Part shown: piece after piece, positions 25,514 to 32,940 of the stretch
Position numbering within the stretch: position 1 is the first letter of the stretch
Layout: each line of letters opens with the position of its first letter
Assembly (NCBI RefSeq): GCF_900547205.1
Contig: NZ_URFY01000013.1
Location: 29,211-93,210, forward strand
Direction: 5' to 3'
Source: an uncultured Bacteroides sp.
GTDB lineage: Bacteria > Bacteroidota > Bacteroidia > Bacteroidales > Bacteroidaceae
Length of the DNA: 64,000 bases
The notes under the pieces: model-generated
What the model saw: the letters and a program-made list of their open reading frames with translations, nothing else
Database searches by the model: none
Told to the model about the DNA's origin: nothing
Position numbers and translations under genes: made by a program

Positions 25514-26815
25514 TTATAGCGAAAGCAGGTAATGCTTGAAGTCAGCAAAGTCTTTCGTCATTGGCAGGCTTTTCTTCTCACCTTTCATGAAGGCTTGCAG
25601 CTTAGCAGGAATCTCCACCGACTCATTGATAATCCCTTCTACAGTCTCCAGGAATTTGGCGGGATGGGCTGTTTCGAGGAATACACCCGTTTCGCCCGGT
25701 TGCAGACCTTCCTTCAAAGCGCGATATCCGCAAGCTCCGTGAGGATCGAGAAGATAATGATGTTCTTTCCAAGTCTCTTTCACCGTGTCGCGAATCTGTT
25801 TGTCCGTGTACGTTGCTCCCGAAATCTCGGCAGAGATGGCAGCATGAGAACCACCGTACAAATCGAGCACGCGGGCAAAGTTACTAGGGTCACCCACATC
25901 CATTGCGTTAGCAATCGTTGCAATAGACGGACGGGGATTGTATTTGCCCGTTTGTAGGTATTGATAGAATATATCGTTGCGATTGTTGGAAGCAATGAAA
26001 CGCTTGATAGGTAAGCCCATTTTCTTTCCGAACAATCCGGCAGTGATGTTACCAAAGTTACCGCTAGGCACGCAGATTACTGCATTATCAGCTTTTCCGG
26101 CACGTTTCAGTTGGGCGTAAGCGTAGAAGTAATAGAATGCCTGCGGCAGGAAGCGGGCAACATTGATTGAGTTGGCCGAAGTCAACGACAAGTGTTCATT
26201 CAACTCCTTATCCATAAAGGCAGACTTCACCAATGCCTGGCAGTCGTCGAACGTTCCGTCCACTTCGAGAGCGGTGATGTTCTGCCCCAGCGTAGTGAAT
26301 TGCTTTTCTTGTATCTCGCTGACTTTCCCTTTCGGATAAAGCACGTATACATGAATGCCTTCCACGCCCAGAAAACCGTTGGCTACGGCACTTCCCGTAT
26401 CGCCGGAAGTGGCTACCAGCACATTCACATTCTTCTGTCCTTCTTTCCGGATGAAGTATCCCAGCAAGCGCGCCATGAAGCGTCCGCCTACATCTTTGAA
26501 AGCGAGCGTAGGTCCGTGGAAAAGTTCCAGAGAATAGATATTCTCCGATACCTCCACCAAAGGCACATCGAAACTCAATGTATCATATACTATCTGTTTC
26601 AGCGTATCGGAAGGAACGTCTTCTCCAAAGAATGCATCCGCCACGCGATAAGCTATTTCCTGAAAAGACAGTGTATCAATCGTATCGTAAAACTCTTGCG
26701 GAAGCGGCTTGATAGTCATAGGCATAAAAAGCCCCTTATCGGCAGCAAGCCCTTTCACCACAGCTTCCTGCAAGGAAGCTATTGGTGCTTGTTTATTCGT
26801 ACTATAATATTGCAT
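25514..26815 (-). CDS. thrC: Threonine synthase
   Basis: A 433-residue PLP enzyme converting O-phosphohomoserine to threonine. The Schiff-base lysine is K107 in HGPTLAFKDVGGRF, and VATSGDTGSAVANGFLG and CVPSGNFGNITAGL are the phosphate-binding loops. I start it at the ATG at 26815 (MQYYSTNKQAP, the standard N-terminus); the open frame before it is read through the repeat element at 26824. It is the last gene of the thrA-kinase-thrC operon. Confidence 0.95.
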   Translation of the reverse strand: MQYYSTNKQAPIASLQEAVVKGLAADKGLFMPMTIKPLPQEFYDTIDTLSFQEIAYRVADAFFGEDVPSDTLKQIVYDTLSFDVPLVEVSENIYSLELFHGPTLAFKDVGGRFMARLLGYFIRKEGQKNVNVLVATSGDTGSAVANGFLGVEGIHVYVLYPKGKVSEIQEKQFTTLGQNITALEVDGTFDDCQALVKSAFMDKELNEHLSLTSANSINVARFLPQAFYYFYAYAQLKRAGKADNAVICVPSGNFGNITAGLFGKKMGLPIKRFIASNNRNDIFYQYLQTGKYNPRPSIATIANAMDVGDPSNFARVLDLYGGSHAAISAEISGATYTDKQIRDTVKETWKEHHYLLDPHGACGYRALKEGLQPGETGVFLETAHPAKFLETVEGIINESVEIPAKLQAFMKGEKKSLPMTKDFADFKHYLLSL

Positions 26816-26823
26816 AACGATAA

Positions 26824-26944
26824 TAATGTGCCAATGTGCTAATATGCCAATTGGCTGCGCACGTATTTTTAAATTATTCAATTATTTCATTTAAATCATT
26901 CTCTCATTGGCATATTGGCACATTAGCACATTGCCACATTGCTC
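26824..26944. repeat. Dispersed inverted-repeat element, copy D
   Basis: Arms are 26826-26851 (AATGTGCC, AATGTGCT, AATATGCC units) and 26907-26940 (the complement). The centre is AT-rich and differs from copies A-C after GGCTGCGCAC. It lies between the kinase and thrC genes, and its right arm provides the last codons and stop of the kinase gene. Confidence 0.8.
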
Positions 26945-28151
26945 CCCCCATGAATGCTTTAATAAACTCGTCTTCTTTCAGCAGACCGTAACTACCGCTG
27001 CAAGCTGCTACTTCGTCGTACGCCTGCACTTCGTCCGGCTCTATGCCGGGATACCAGATAAGGAACGGGATTGGGTCGGAAGTATGCGTACGTAGTTCGC
27101 AAGGCGTGGGATGGTCTGGCAATACGGCTATTGCTACGGGTTCATCCCAGTCTTTCACGGCTTCGTAGATGGGGCCGACGGCGCGCTTGTCTAGGTTTTC
27201 AATCGTCAGGAGCTTCAAGTCGATGTCTCCTTCGTGCCCGGCCTCATCGCTGGCTTCGATATGGAGATAGACGAAGTCGTCCGTTTTCAGGGCTTCCAAT
27301 GCGGCGGCTACTTTATTCTCGTAGTTCGTATTATAAAGTCCGGTTGCACCTTCCACGGCTATACGGCGTAATCCGGCGTAGTAACCAATTCCATTTATCA
27401 AGTCCACAGCGGAAATTACTGCGCCTTTCTTCACTTGCGGAAAGGTTCCGGAAAACGTAGGCATCTGCGGACGGTAACCGGGACTCCACGGCCAGATACT
27501 ATTTGCAGGGTCTTTGCCTTCCGCCATACGTTTCAGGTTCAGCGGATGATCTTTCAGCAGTTCCTGCGATTTCAGAATCAGGTCGTTAATGAGGTCTGCC
27601 GTTTCCTGAGCTTCCGGCGCCGACGGTTTCACCATCAGCGGACGGAAAGGTTTCAATGGTACGTCGTGCGGAGGGGTGCAGTCTAGTTGCTTATCCCCAC
27701 CTTTGATTATCAGCAGATGGCGATATTGAACACCCGTATAGAAACGTACACGGTCATTTCCCAGTTTCTCTTGCAGAAACTGAATCAGTACATCCGCTTC
27801 TTCCGTAGAGATATGCCCGGAAGAGTGGTTCTTAAGAATGTCTCCTTCCACACAAATCAGATTGCAACGCATAGCCATCTCTCCCGGTTGCAGGTCTACG
27901 CCGATGCTTGCAGCTTCGAGCGGTCCGCGACCTTCGTACACTTTCGGAAGATTATAACCCAAAACGGACATATTGGCTACTTCACTGCCCGGATGAAAGC
28001 CTTCGGCTACGGTGGCAAGCCGACCGTTGCGCCCCATTCGGGCTAGCTTATCCATATAAGGCGTCTTTGCATATTGCAGGAGCGTCTTGTCTCCCAGAGA
28101 CTTCACAGGCCAGTCGGCCATTCCGTCTCCCAATATGATAATATGTTTCAT
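26904..28151 (-). CDS. Phosphoglycerate-mutase-like homoserine kinase (COG3635/apgM type)
   Basis: The 415-residue protein belongs to the alkaline-phosphatase superfamily group annotated as cofactor-independent phosphoglycerate mutase. MKHIIILGDGMADWP holds the metal-binding Asp, PGSEVANMSVLGYN the nucleophile-region Ser, and HIEASDEAGHEGDIDLK plus VLPDHPTPCELRTHTSDPIPF the remaining metal ligands. A branch of this family (TIGR02535) is proposed to be homoserine kinase, based on clustering with thrA and thrC exactly as here; no thrB gene is in the operon. The role as homoserine kinase is therefore context-based. The last residues (WQCANVPICQ) are encoded by a repeat arm. Confidence 0.88.
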   Translation of the reverse strand: MKHIIILGDGMADWPVKSLGDKTLLQYAKTPYMDKLARMGRNGRLATVAEGFHPGSEVANMSVLGYNLPKVYEGRGPLEAASIGVDLQPGEMAMRCNLICVEGDILKNHSSGHISTEEADVLIQFLQEKLGNDRVRFYTGVQYRHLLIIKGGDKQLDCTPPHDVPLKPFRPLMVKPSAPEAQETADLINDLILKSQELLKDHPLNLKRMAEGKDPANSIWPWSPGYRPQMPTFSGTFPQVKKGAVISAVDLINGIGYYAGLRRIAVEGATGLYNTNYENKVAAALEALKTDDFVYLHIEASDEAGHEGDIDLKLLTIENLDKRAVGPIYEAVKDWDEPVAIAVLPDHPTPCELRTHTSDPIPFLIWYPGIEPDEVQAYDEVAACSGSYGLLKEDEFIKAFMGGAMWQCANVPICQ

Positions 28152-28160
28152 AAGACTTGT

Positions 28161-30596
28161 TTAAACGTTTGCGATGCTCATGATATCGGCAAAAACTCCG
28201 GCAGCCGTAACGCCTGCACCGGCACCGTATCCCTGAATCATCATCGGATATTCTTTATAACGTTCCGTAGTCAGCAGGATGATGTTGTTGCTGCCTTCCA
28301 ATCCGTAGAACGGATGGTTGGCTCCTACTTCCTGCAAGCCGACAGATGCTTTTCCATCTTCCAGCTTGGCAACGAAACGCCAATGCTTATGCTCTTTTTC
28401 CAATACCTGGCGGCGGGCTTCAAAGTCGGCATCAAGGCTTGGTACTTTCTTCCAGAAGTCGTCCAGCGATCCGTCGAAGAAGTCGTTCGGAACGAAGAGA
28501 TTCTTTTCTACGTCTTCCTGTTCGATGCGGTATCCGGCTTCGCGTGCCAGAATCACAAGTTTGCGGATAACGTCCTTTCCGCTCAGGTCGATGCGCGGGT
28601 CCGGTTCGGAGTAGCGTTCTTCCTGTGCCATCTTGATGGTGCGGCTGAAAGGAATGTCGGCACTAATCTTATTGAAGATATAGTTCAATGTGCCCGAAAG
28701 CACAGCTTCAATCTTCAGTATCTTGTCGCCGCTATGAATCAAATCGTTGATGGTATTGATAATGGGAAGTCCTGCACCTACGTTAGTTTCAAACAAGTAT
28801 TTCACGCCACGCTGGCGGGCAATCGTTTTCAGTTCGCGATAGTTCTCGTAAGCCGAAGAAGCGGCAATCTTGTTGGCGGCAACTACGGAAACATTGTGCT
28901 CCAACAAATCCTTGTAGAGCGATGCAATATCAGGGCTAGCCGTACAGTCTACAAATACGGAGTTAAAGATATTCATGCCTACTATTTCATCACGGATAGT
29001 CTGCAAATTGCTGTCCTTACCTTTCTCCGCCAACTCTTCGCGGAAATTGGAAAGGTCGAAACCTTCACGGCTGAACATTGCCTTGGCTGCATCGATGATA
29101 CCTACTACGTGCAGTTTCAGTCCGTTTTCAATCATCAACTTCTGCTGCTGGCAACGGATTTGCTCTACAAGGCTTCCGCCTACCGTGCCCACACCGCATA
29201 TAAACAAGTTCAACACCTGATATTCGGACAGGAAGAAGGAGTCGTGGATAACGTTGAGCGATTTACGCAGCGACTTGTAATCGACTACAAAAGAGATATT
29301 CGTCTCCGAAGCGCCTTGTGCGCAGGCGATAACATTGATACCATTGCGTCCCAGCGTGCCAAACAGTTTACCGGCAATACCCGGCGTATGCTTCATGTTC
29401 TCACCAACGATGGCAACAGTTGCCAGATTTCTTTCCGCCAGTATCGGAGAAATTTCTCCCATCTCTATCTCTTTCGCAAACTCTTCGTTCAGCACTTCGC
29501 AAGCCAAGTCGGCATCGGCATTACGCACACCGATAGAAGTACTGTTCTCCGATGAAGCCTGCGAAACGAGGAATACACTGATTCCATTCTTTGCCAATGC
29601 TTTGAAGATGCGGTAGTTGACACCAATCACGCCTACCATACCCAAGCCCTGAACGGTAATCAGGCTCGTATCGTTGATGGAGGAAATACCCTTGATGGCT
29701 TTGCTGTGCGGGTTGGAAACTTCTTGTTTGATAACCGTTCCCACTCCATCGGGATTGAATGTGTTCTTTATTATAATAGGTATATTCTTATGATATACCG
29801 GATAAATCGTCGGCGGGTAAACTACCTTTGCACCGAAGTTACAAAGTTCAGTAGCTTCTACGTAAGTCAATTCAGTAATTGTGTAAGCTGTTGAGATCAC
29901 ACGCGGGTCGGCAGTCATGAAACCGTCCACATCCGTCCATATCTCCAGACTGTTGGCATCGAGTGCCGCAGCAATCACAGCAGCAGTGTAGTCCGAACCG
30001 CCACGGCCTAAGTTGGTTACATCGCCCGTTGTCTTATCCGAAGAGATGAATCCGGGAACCAACGCCACTTTCGGAATAGAGCGGAAAGCTTCTTTCACCA
30101 ACTGATTAGTCAAGTCGGCATCAATCGTATGCTTATTATGTTTCCTTTCTGTCTTGATAAAAGTGCGCGAATCAAACCATTCAGCGCCTTCGATGAGTCC
30201 GGCAACGATGATGGACGAAAGCCGCTCACCATAACTCACAATCGTGTCCGATGTCTTTGGGGAAAGGTCTTTTATCAGGTAGATACCTTGGAAGATGTCT
30301 TTCAACTCATTCAGCAGTTCGCCAATCCTGCGTTGCAACGACACTTGTTTTTCTCCGGCAGGAATTACTTCTTTAATCATCTCCACATGGCGATATACGA
30401 TTTCGCGGAACTCGCCTTCATAGGCCGAATCCCCTTTTGCCGCCATCTTCGATGTGTTTATCAATTTGTCAGTGATGCCTCCTAGTGCGGAAACGACTAC
30501 GATAACCGGCTCTTCGGCCGACTCTACAATTCTCTTTACGCTTAAAATGCTGTTCACGGAACCTACGGATGTTCCGCCGAATTTCATTACTTTCAT
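28161..30596 (-). CDS. thrA: Bifunctional aspartokinase/homoserine dehydrogenase
   Basis: An 811-residue fusion. The N-terminal aspartokinase (about 1-290) starts with KVMKFGGTSVGS and has GRGGSDYTAA for substrate binding. Two ACT-type regulatory segments follow (about 300-450: LITVQGLGMVGVIGVNYRIF and VAIVGENMKHTPGIAGKLFGTLG). The C-terminal homoserine dehydrogenase begins at about 460 (LFICGVGTVGGSLVEQI, the NADP-binding GxGxxG) and includes GAGLPIINTINDLIHSGDKI and GTLNYIFNKI. It catalyses the first and third steps from aspartate to homoserine. It is the first gene of the threonine operon; nine bases separate it from the kinase gene, and a leader peptide precedes it. Confidence 0.96.
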   Translation of the reverse strand: MKVMKFGGTSVGSVNSILSVKRIVESAEEPVIVVVSALGGITDKLINTSKMAAKGDSAYEGEFREIVYRHVEMIKEVIPAGEKQVSLQRRIGELLNELKDIFQGIYLIKDLSPKTSDTIVSYGERLSSIIVAGLIEGAEWFDSRTFIKTERKHNKHTIDADLTNQLVKEAFRSIPKVALVPGFISSDKTTGDVTNLGRGGSDYTAAVIAAALDANSLEIWTDVDGFMTADPRVISTAYTITELTYVEATELCNFGAKVVYPPTIYPVYHKNIPIIIKNTFNPDGVGTVIKQEVSNPHSKAIKGISSINDTSLITVQGLGMVGVIGVNYRIFKALAKNGISVFLVSQASSENSTSIGVRNADADLACEVLNEEFAKEIEMGEISPILAERNLATVAIVGENMKHTPGIAGKLFGTLGRNGINVIACAQGASETNISFVVDYKSLRKSLNVIHDSFFLSEYQVLNLFICGVGTVGGSLVEQIRCQQQKLMIENGLKLHVVGIIDAAKAMFSREGFDLSNFREELAEKGKDSNLQTIRDEIVGMNIFNSVFVDCTASPDIASLYKDLLEHNVSVVAANKIAASSAYENYRELKTIARQRGVKYLFETNVGAGLPIINTINDLIHSGDKILKIEAVLSGTLNYIFNKISADIPFSRTIKMAQEERYSEPDPRIDLSGKDVIRKLVILAREAGYRIEQEDVEKNLFVPNDFFDGSLDDFWKKVPSLDADFEARRQVLEKEHKHWRFVAKLEDGKASVGLQEVGANHPFYGLEGSNNIILLTTERYKEYPMMIQGYGAGAGVTAAGVFADIMSIANV

Positions 30597-30622
30597 GAAG
30601 ATACTTATTTAATGGCAATCTC

Positions 30623-30640
30623 CTGTATAGTATTATACAG
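30623..30640 (-). promoter_or_regulatory. Stem-loop just upstream of thrA
   Basis: CTGTATA (30623-30629) pairs with TATACAG (30634-30640) around a 4-base loop. It lies 26 bases before the thrA ATG, in the 5' leader, next to a GAGATT segment that could serve as the ribosome site. Confidence 0.5.
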
Positions 30641-30719
30641 AACGACTGGTTGTTTTACTAATAAATTTAATATTGAGTTTTGCCTTTTTACACAGGCGTG
30701 AATCACGTAGATACACAAA

Positions 30720-30785
30720 TACTATCCATCAACCCCTAAGGGTCATGGTCATGGTACACATGGATGTGACTGTATGTGGATAGTA
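30720..30785 (-). promoter_or_regulatory. 9-bp stem enclosing the Thr-rich part of the leader peptide
   Basis: On the minus strand TACTATCCA (30785-30777) inside codons 4-6 of the leader pairs perfectly with TGGATAGTA (30728-30720) just after its stop. A ribosome stalled at the Thr codons would open the stem, the classic layout of amino-acid attenuation. Confidence 0.6.
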
Positions 30786-30794
30786 CTTCATCAT
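30729..30794 (-). CDS. Threonine leader peptide (attenuator)
   Basis: A 21-residue ORF starts 33 bases after the -7 promoter element. The peptide begins MMKYYPHTVTS and continues with C-T-M-T-M-T before LRG and TGA; five of 21 residues are Thr (codons 8, 10, 14, 16, 18) and five are Met. It lies 132 bases upstream of thrA on the same strand, and the whole 30597-31111 gap has no other coding potential. By analogy with thrL of enteric bacteria it senses charged tRNA-Thr. Its sequence is unlike E. coli thrL, so homology is not claimed, only the same logic. Confidence 0.65.
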   Translation of the reverse strand: MMKYYPHTVTSMCTMTMTLRG

Positions 30795-30831
30795 AATCCT
30801 TTGTTTCTACTCTTGTTTTTGATAAGTGTCG

Positions 30832-30839
30832 CAAAAGTA
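30832..30839 (-). promoter_or_regulatory. -7 element of the thrA operon promoter
   Basis: Read on the minus strand it is TACTTTTG, matching TAnnTTTG. Transcription would start near 30826, giving a leader transcript of about 230 bases before thrA. Confidence 0.6.
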
Positions 30840-31031
30840 ATAATAAAAACATTCAATCTAACACTTTTTCCCGTTTTTTTATGATAAAAAGTATCTTTAG
30901 CTTTCTCTCCTACCTAAAAATGATGTCTAAACAACCCATATTAACTTCCAATTCCAAATGATATTATGTGTATTATCACAATAAAGAGAGCTATTAAAAT
31001 GGTTCGACTCCACAAAATCAATGAGATTTGT

Positions 31032-31063
31032 TTTGTGCTTTGAGCTATTTATACCTACTTTTG
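31032..31063 (+). promoter_or_regulatory. radA promoter
   Basis: TTTG (31032-31035), a 20-bp spacer and TACTTTTG (31056-31063). It lies inside the apparent 5' extension of the reading frame and so fixes the radA start at 31112. Confidence 0.7.
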
Positions 31064-31111
31064 TTCCATAAGTTGGATAAGTTAGACAACTTAGACTTGA
31101 AATATAAAGAA

Positions 31112-32479
31112 ATGGCAAAAGAGAAAACCGTATATGTATGTAGCAACTGCGGGCAGGATTCGCCGAAATGGGTGGGTAAATGTCCGTCGTGCGGAGAGTG
31201 GAATACGTATGTTGAAGAGATAGTGCGGAAAGAACCGACCAACCGACGTCCTGTATCGGGCATAGAGACGCAGAAAGCGAAACCTGTCACCCTCAGCGAG
31301 ATAGAAGCGGATGATGAACCGCGCATCAATATGCACGACGAAGAATTAAATCGTGTATTGGGAGGCGGGCTTGTACCGGGATCGCTGGTATTGATTGGCG
31401 GCGAACCGGGGATTGGTAAATCAACGCTGGTACTGCAAACGGTATTGCGTATGCCGGATAGAAAGATTCTCTATGTATCAGGCGAAGAAAGTGCACGGCA
31501 ACTAAAACTACGCGCCGATCGCCTTTCGAGTGCTTCCAGCGATTGCCTCATTGTGTGCGAGACTTCGCTCGAACAGATTTATGTGCATATCAAGAACACG
31601 AATCCCGATCTGGTAATTATCGACTCCATACAGACTATCTCGACCGAGAATATTGAATCATCTCCCGGAAGCATCGCACAGGTAAGGGAATGTTCGGCTT
31701 CTATTCTTCGCTTTGCGAAGGAAACGCATACGCCTGTTTTGCTTATCGGCCATATTAATAAGGAGGGAAGCATTGCAGGACCGAAAGTACTGGAGCATAT
31801 TGTAGATACCGTCCTCCAGTTTGAGGGCGACCAGCATTATATGTATCGCATCCTTCGCAGCATCAAGAATCGTTTCGGAAGTACTGCCGAGCTAGGGATT
31901 TATGAAATGCGTCAGGATGGACTTCGACAGGTGAGTAATCCTTCGGAATTGCTATTGAGCCAAGACCATGAAGGTATGAGCGGAGTGGCTATTGCTTCGG
32001 CTATCGAAGGCGTGCGCCCGTTCTTGATTGAGACTCAGGCTTTGGTTAGTTCTGCCGTTTATGGAAATCCGCAGCGTTCGGCAACCGGATTCGATTTGAG
32101 AAGAATGAATATGCTTCTGGCGGTTCTCGAGAAGCGTGTCGGCTTTAAGCTGGCACAAAAGGATGTGTTCCTGAATATTGCGGGAGGGCTGAAGGTGAAT
32201 GATCCTGCTATCGACTTAGCAGTTATAAGTGCCATCCTTTCTTCGAATATGGATGCTGCCGTGGAACCGGAAGTTTGCATGGCGGGAGAGATCGGGCTAT
32301 CAGGAGAAATACGTCCGGTCAACAGAATTGAGCAACGGATTGGCGAAGCGGAGAAGCTAGGGTTCAAACGCATTGTGCTGCCTAAACATAATCTGCAAGG
32401 AATCGAGACTAAGAAACTGAAAATAGAGCTGGTGCCGGTGAGGAAGGTGGAGGAGGCGTTTAGGGCTTTATTCGGATAG
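31112..32479 (+). CDS. radA: DNA repair protein RadA
   Basis: A 455-residue RecA-like ATPase that promotes branch migration in recombination. The N-terminal zinc ribbon is CSNCGQ...CPSCGEW (Cys10, 13, 24, 27). Walker A is GGEPGIGKST (about residues 96-105), the RadA-specific KNRFGS motif is present in IKNRFGSTAELGIYEM, and the C-terminus is a Lon-protease-like domain (about 300-455: GGLKVNDPAIDLAVISAI and GEIGLSGEIRPVNRIEQRI). The start at 31112 puts the zinc ribbon at the N-terminus as in all RadA proteins. Confidence 0.95.
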   Translation: MAKEKTVYVCSNCGQDSPKWVGKCPSCGEWNTYVEEIVRKEPTNRRPVSGIETQKAKPVTLSEIEADDEPRINMHDEELNRVLGGGLVPGSLVLIGGEPGIGKSTLVLQTVLRMPDRKILYVSGEESARQLKLRADRLSSASSDCLIVCETSLEQIYVHIKNTNPDLVIIDSIQTISTENIESSPGSIAQVRECSASILRFAKETHTPVLLIGHINKEGSIAGPKVLEHIVDTVLQFEGDQHYMYRILRSIKNRFGSTAELGIYEMRQDGLRQVSNPSELLLSQDHEGMSGVAIASAIEGVRPFLIETQALVSSAVYGNPQRSATGFDLRRMNMLLAVLEKRVGFKLAQKDVFLNIAGGLKVNDPAIDLAVISAILSSNMDAAVEPEVCMAGEIGLSGEIRPVNRIEQRIGEAEKLGFKRIVLPKHNLQGIETKKLKIELVPVRKVEEAFRALFG

Positions 32480-32480
32480 G

Positions 32481-32517
32481 TTCACCACAGATTACACGGA
32501 TTAACACAGATTATTTA
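32481..32517. repeat. Left 37-bp terminal inverted repeat of the GxxExxY unit
   Basis: This 37-bp arm has an approximately 10-bp internal period (CACAGATTA, CACGGATTA, CACAGATTA). It matches the reverse complement of 32900-32936 at 36 of 37 positions, and begins two bases after the radA stop. Confidence 0.9.
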
Positions 32518-32527
32518 AAACGATTCA

Positions 32528-32902
32528 ATGGAAGATGTAAATCAATTAACATATAAGATAATAGGTTGTGCTTATGAAGTACACAAGATTCTAGGACCCG
32601 GATTATTGGAAAGTACTTATGAGACTTGCCTTTGTTATGAATTAGAAAAAGCTGGAATAAAATATGAGAAACAGAAAGAATTAATTATCAATTATAAAGG
32701 AGTAAGACTCAATAATGGTTATCGAATCGATATTTTAGTTGAGAACAATATCGTTATTGAACTAAAGTCCGTTGAAGCCTTACTACCGGTGCATACTGCA
32801 CAAATCATGACCTATATAAAGCTATCAAAGAAAAAGATAGGATTATTAATCAATTTCAATGTAACAAACCTCCAAAACGGAATTCATAGATATATTATCT
32901 AA
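32528..32902 (+). CDS. GxxExxY family protein
   Basis: A 124-residue protein of the GxxExxY group. The signature GPGLLESTYE is at residues 23-32, followed by LCYELEKAGIKYEKQKELIINYKGV and YRIDILVENNIVIELKSVEALLPVHTAQIMTYIKL. The D-(x)-E-x-K pattern (RIDIL...IELKS) is typical of the PD-(D/E)XK nuclease superfamily, so a nuclease-like fold is inferred; no activity is established for the family. It is bracketed by 37-bp inverted repeats; the stop codon lies inside the right repeat. Confidence 0.85.
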   Translation: MEDVNQLTYKIIGCAYEVHKILGPGLLESTYETCLCYELEKAGIKYEKQKELIINYKGVRLNNGYRIDILVENNIVIELKSVEALLPVHTAQIMTYIKLSKKKIGLLINFNVTNLQNGIHRYII

Positions 32903-32936
32903 ATAATCTGTGTTAATCTGTGTAATCTGTGGTGAA
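32900..32936. repeat. Right 37-bp terminal inverted repeat of the GxxExxY unit
   Basis: It is the inverted counterpart of 32481-32517, with a single mismatch. It includes the GxxExxY stop codon and ends four bases before the ATG of the FAD protein at 32941. Confidence 0.9.
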
Positions 32937-32940
32937 AATT

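Noticed and set aside
28074..29555. 493-residue open frame on the plus strand
   Set aside because: It is entirely antisense to thrA and the kinase gene start, has no family resemblance and follows the codon pattern of the real gene.
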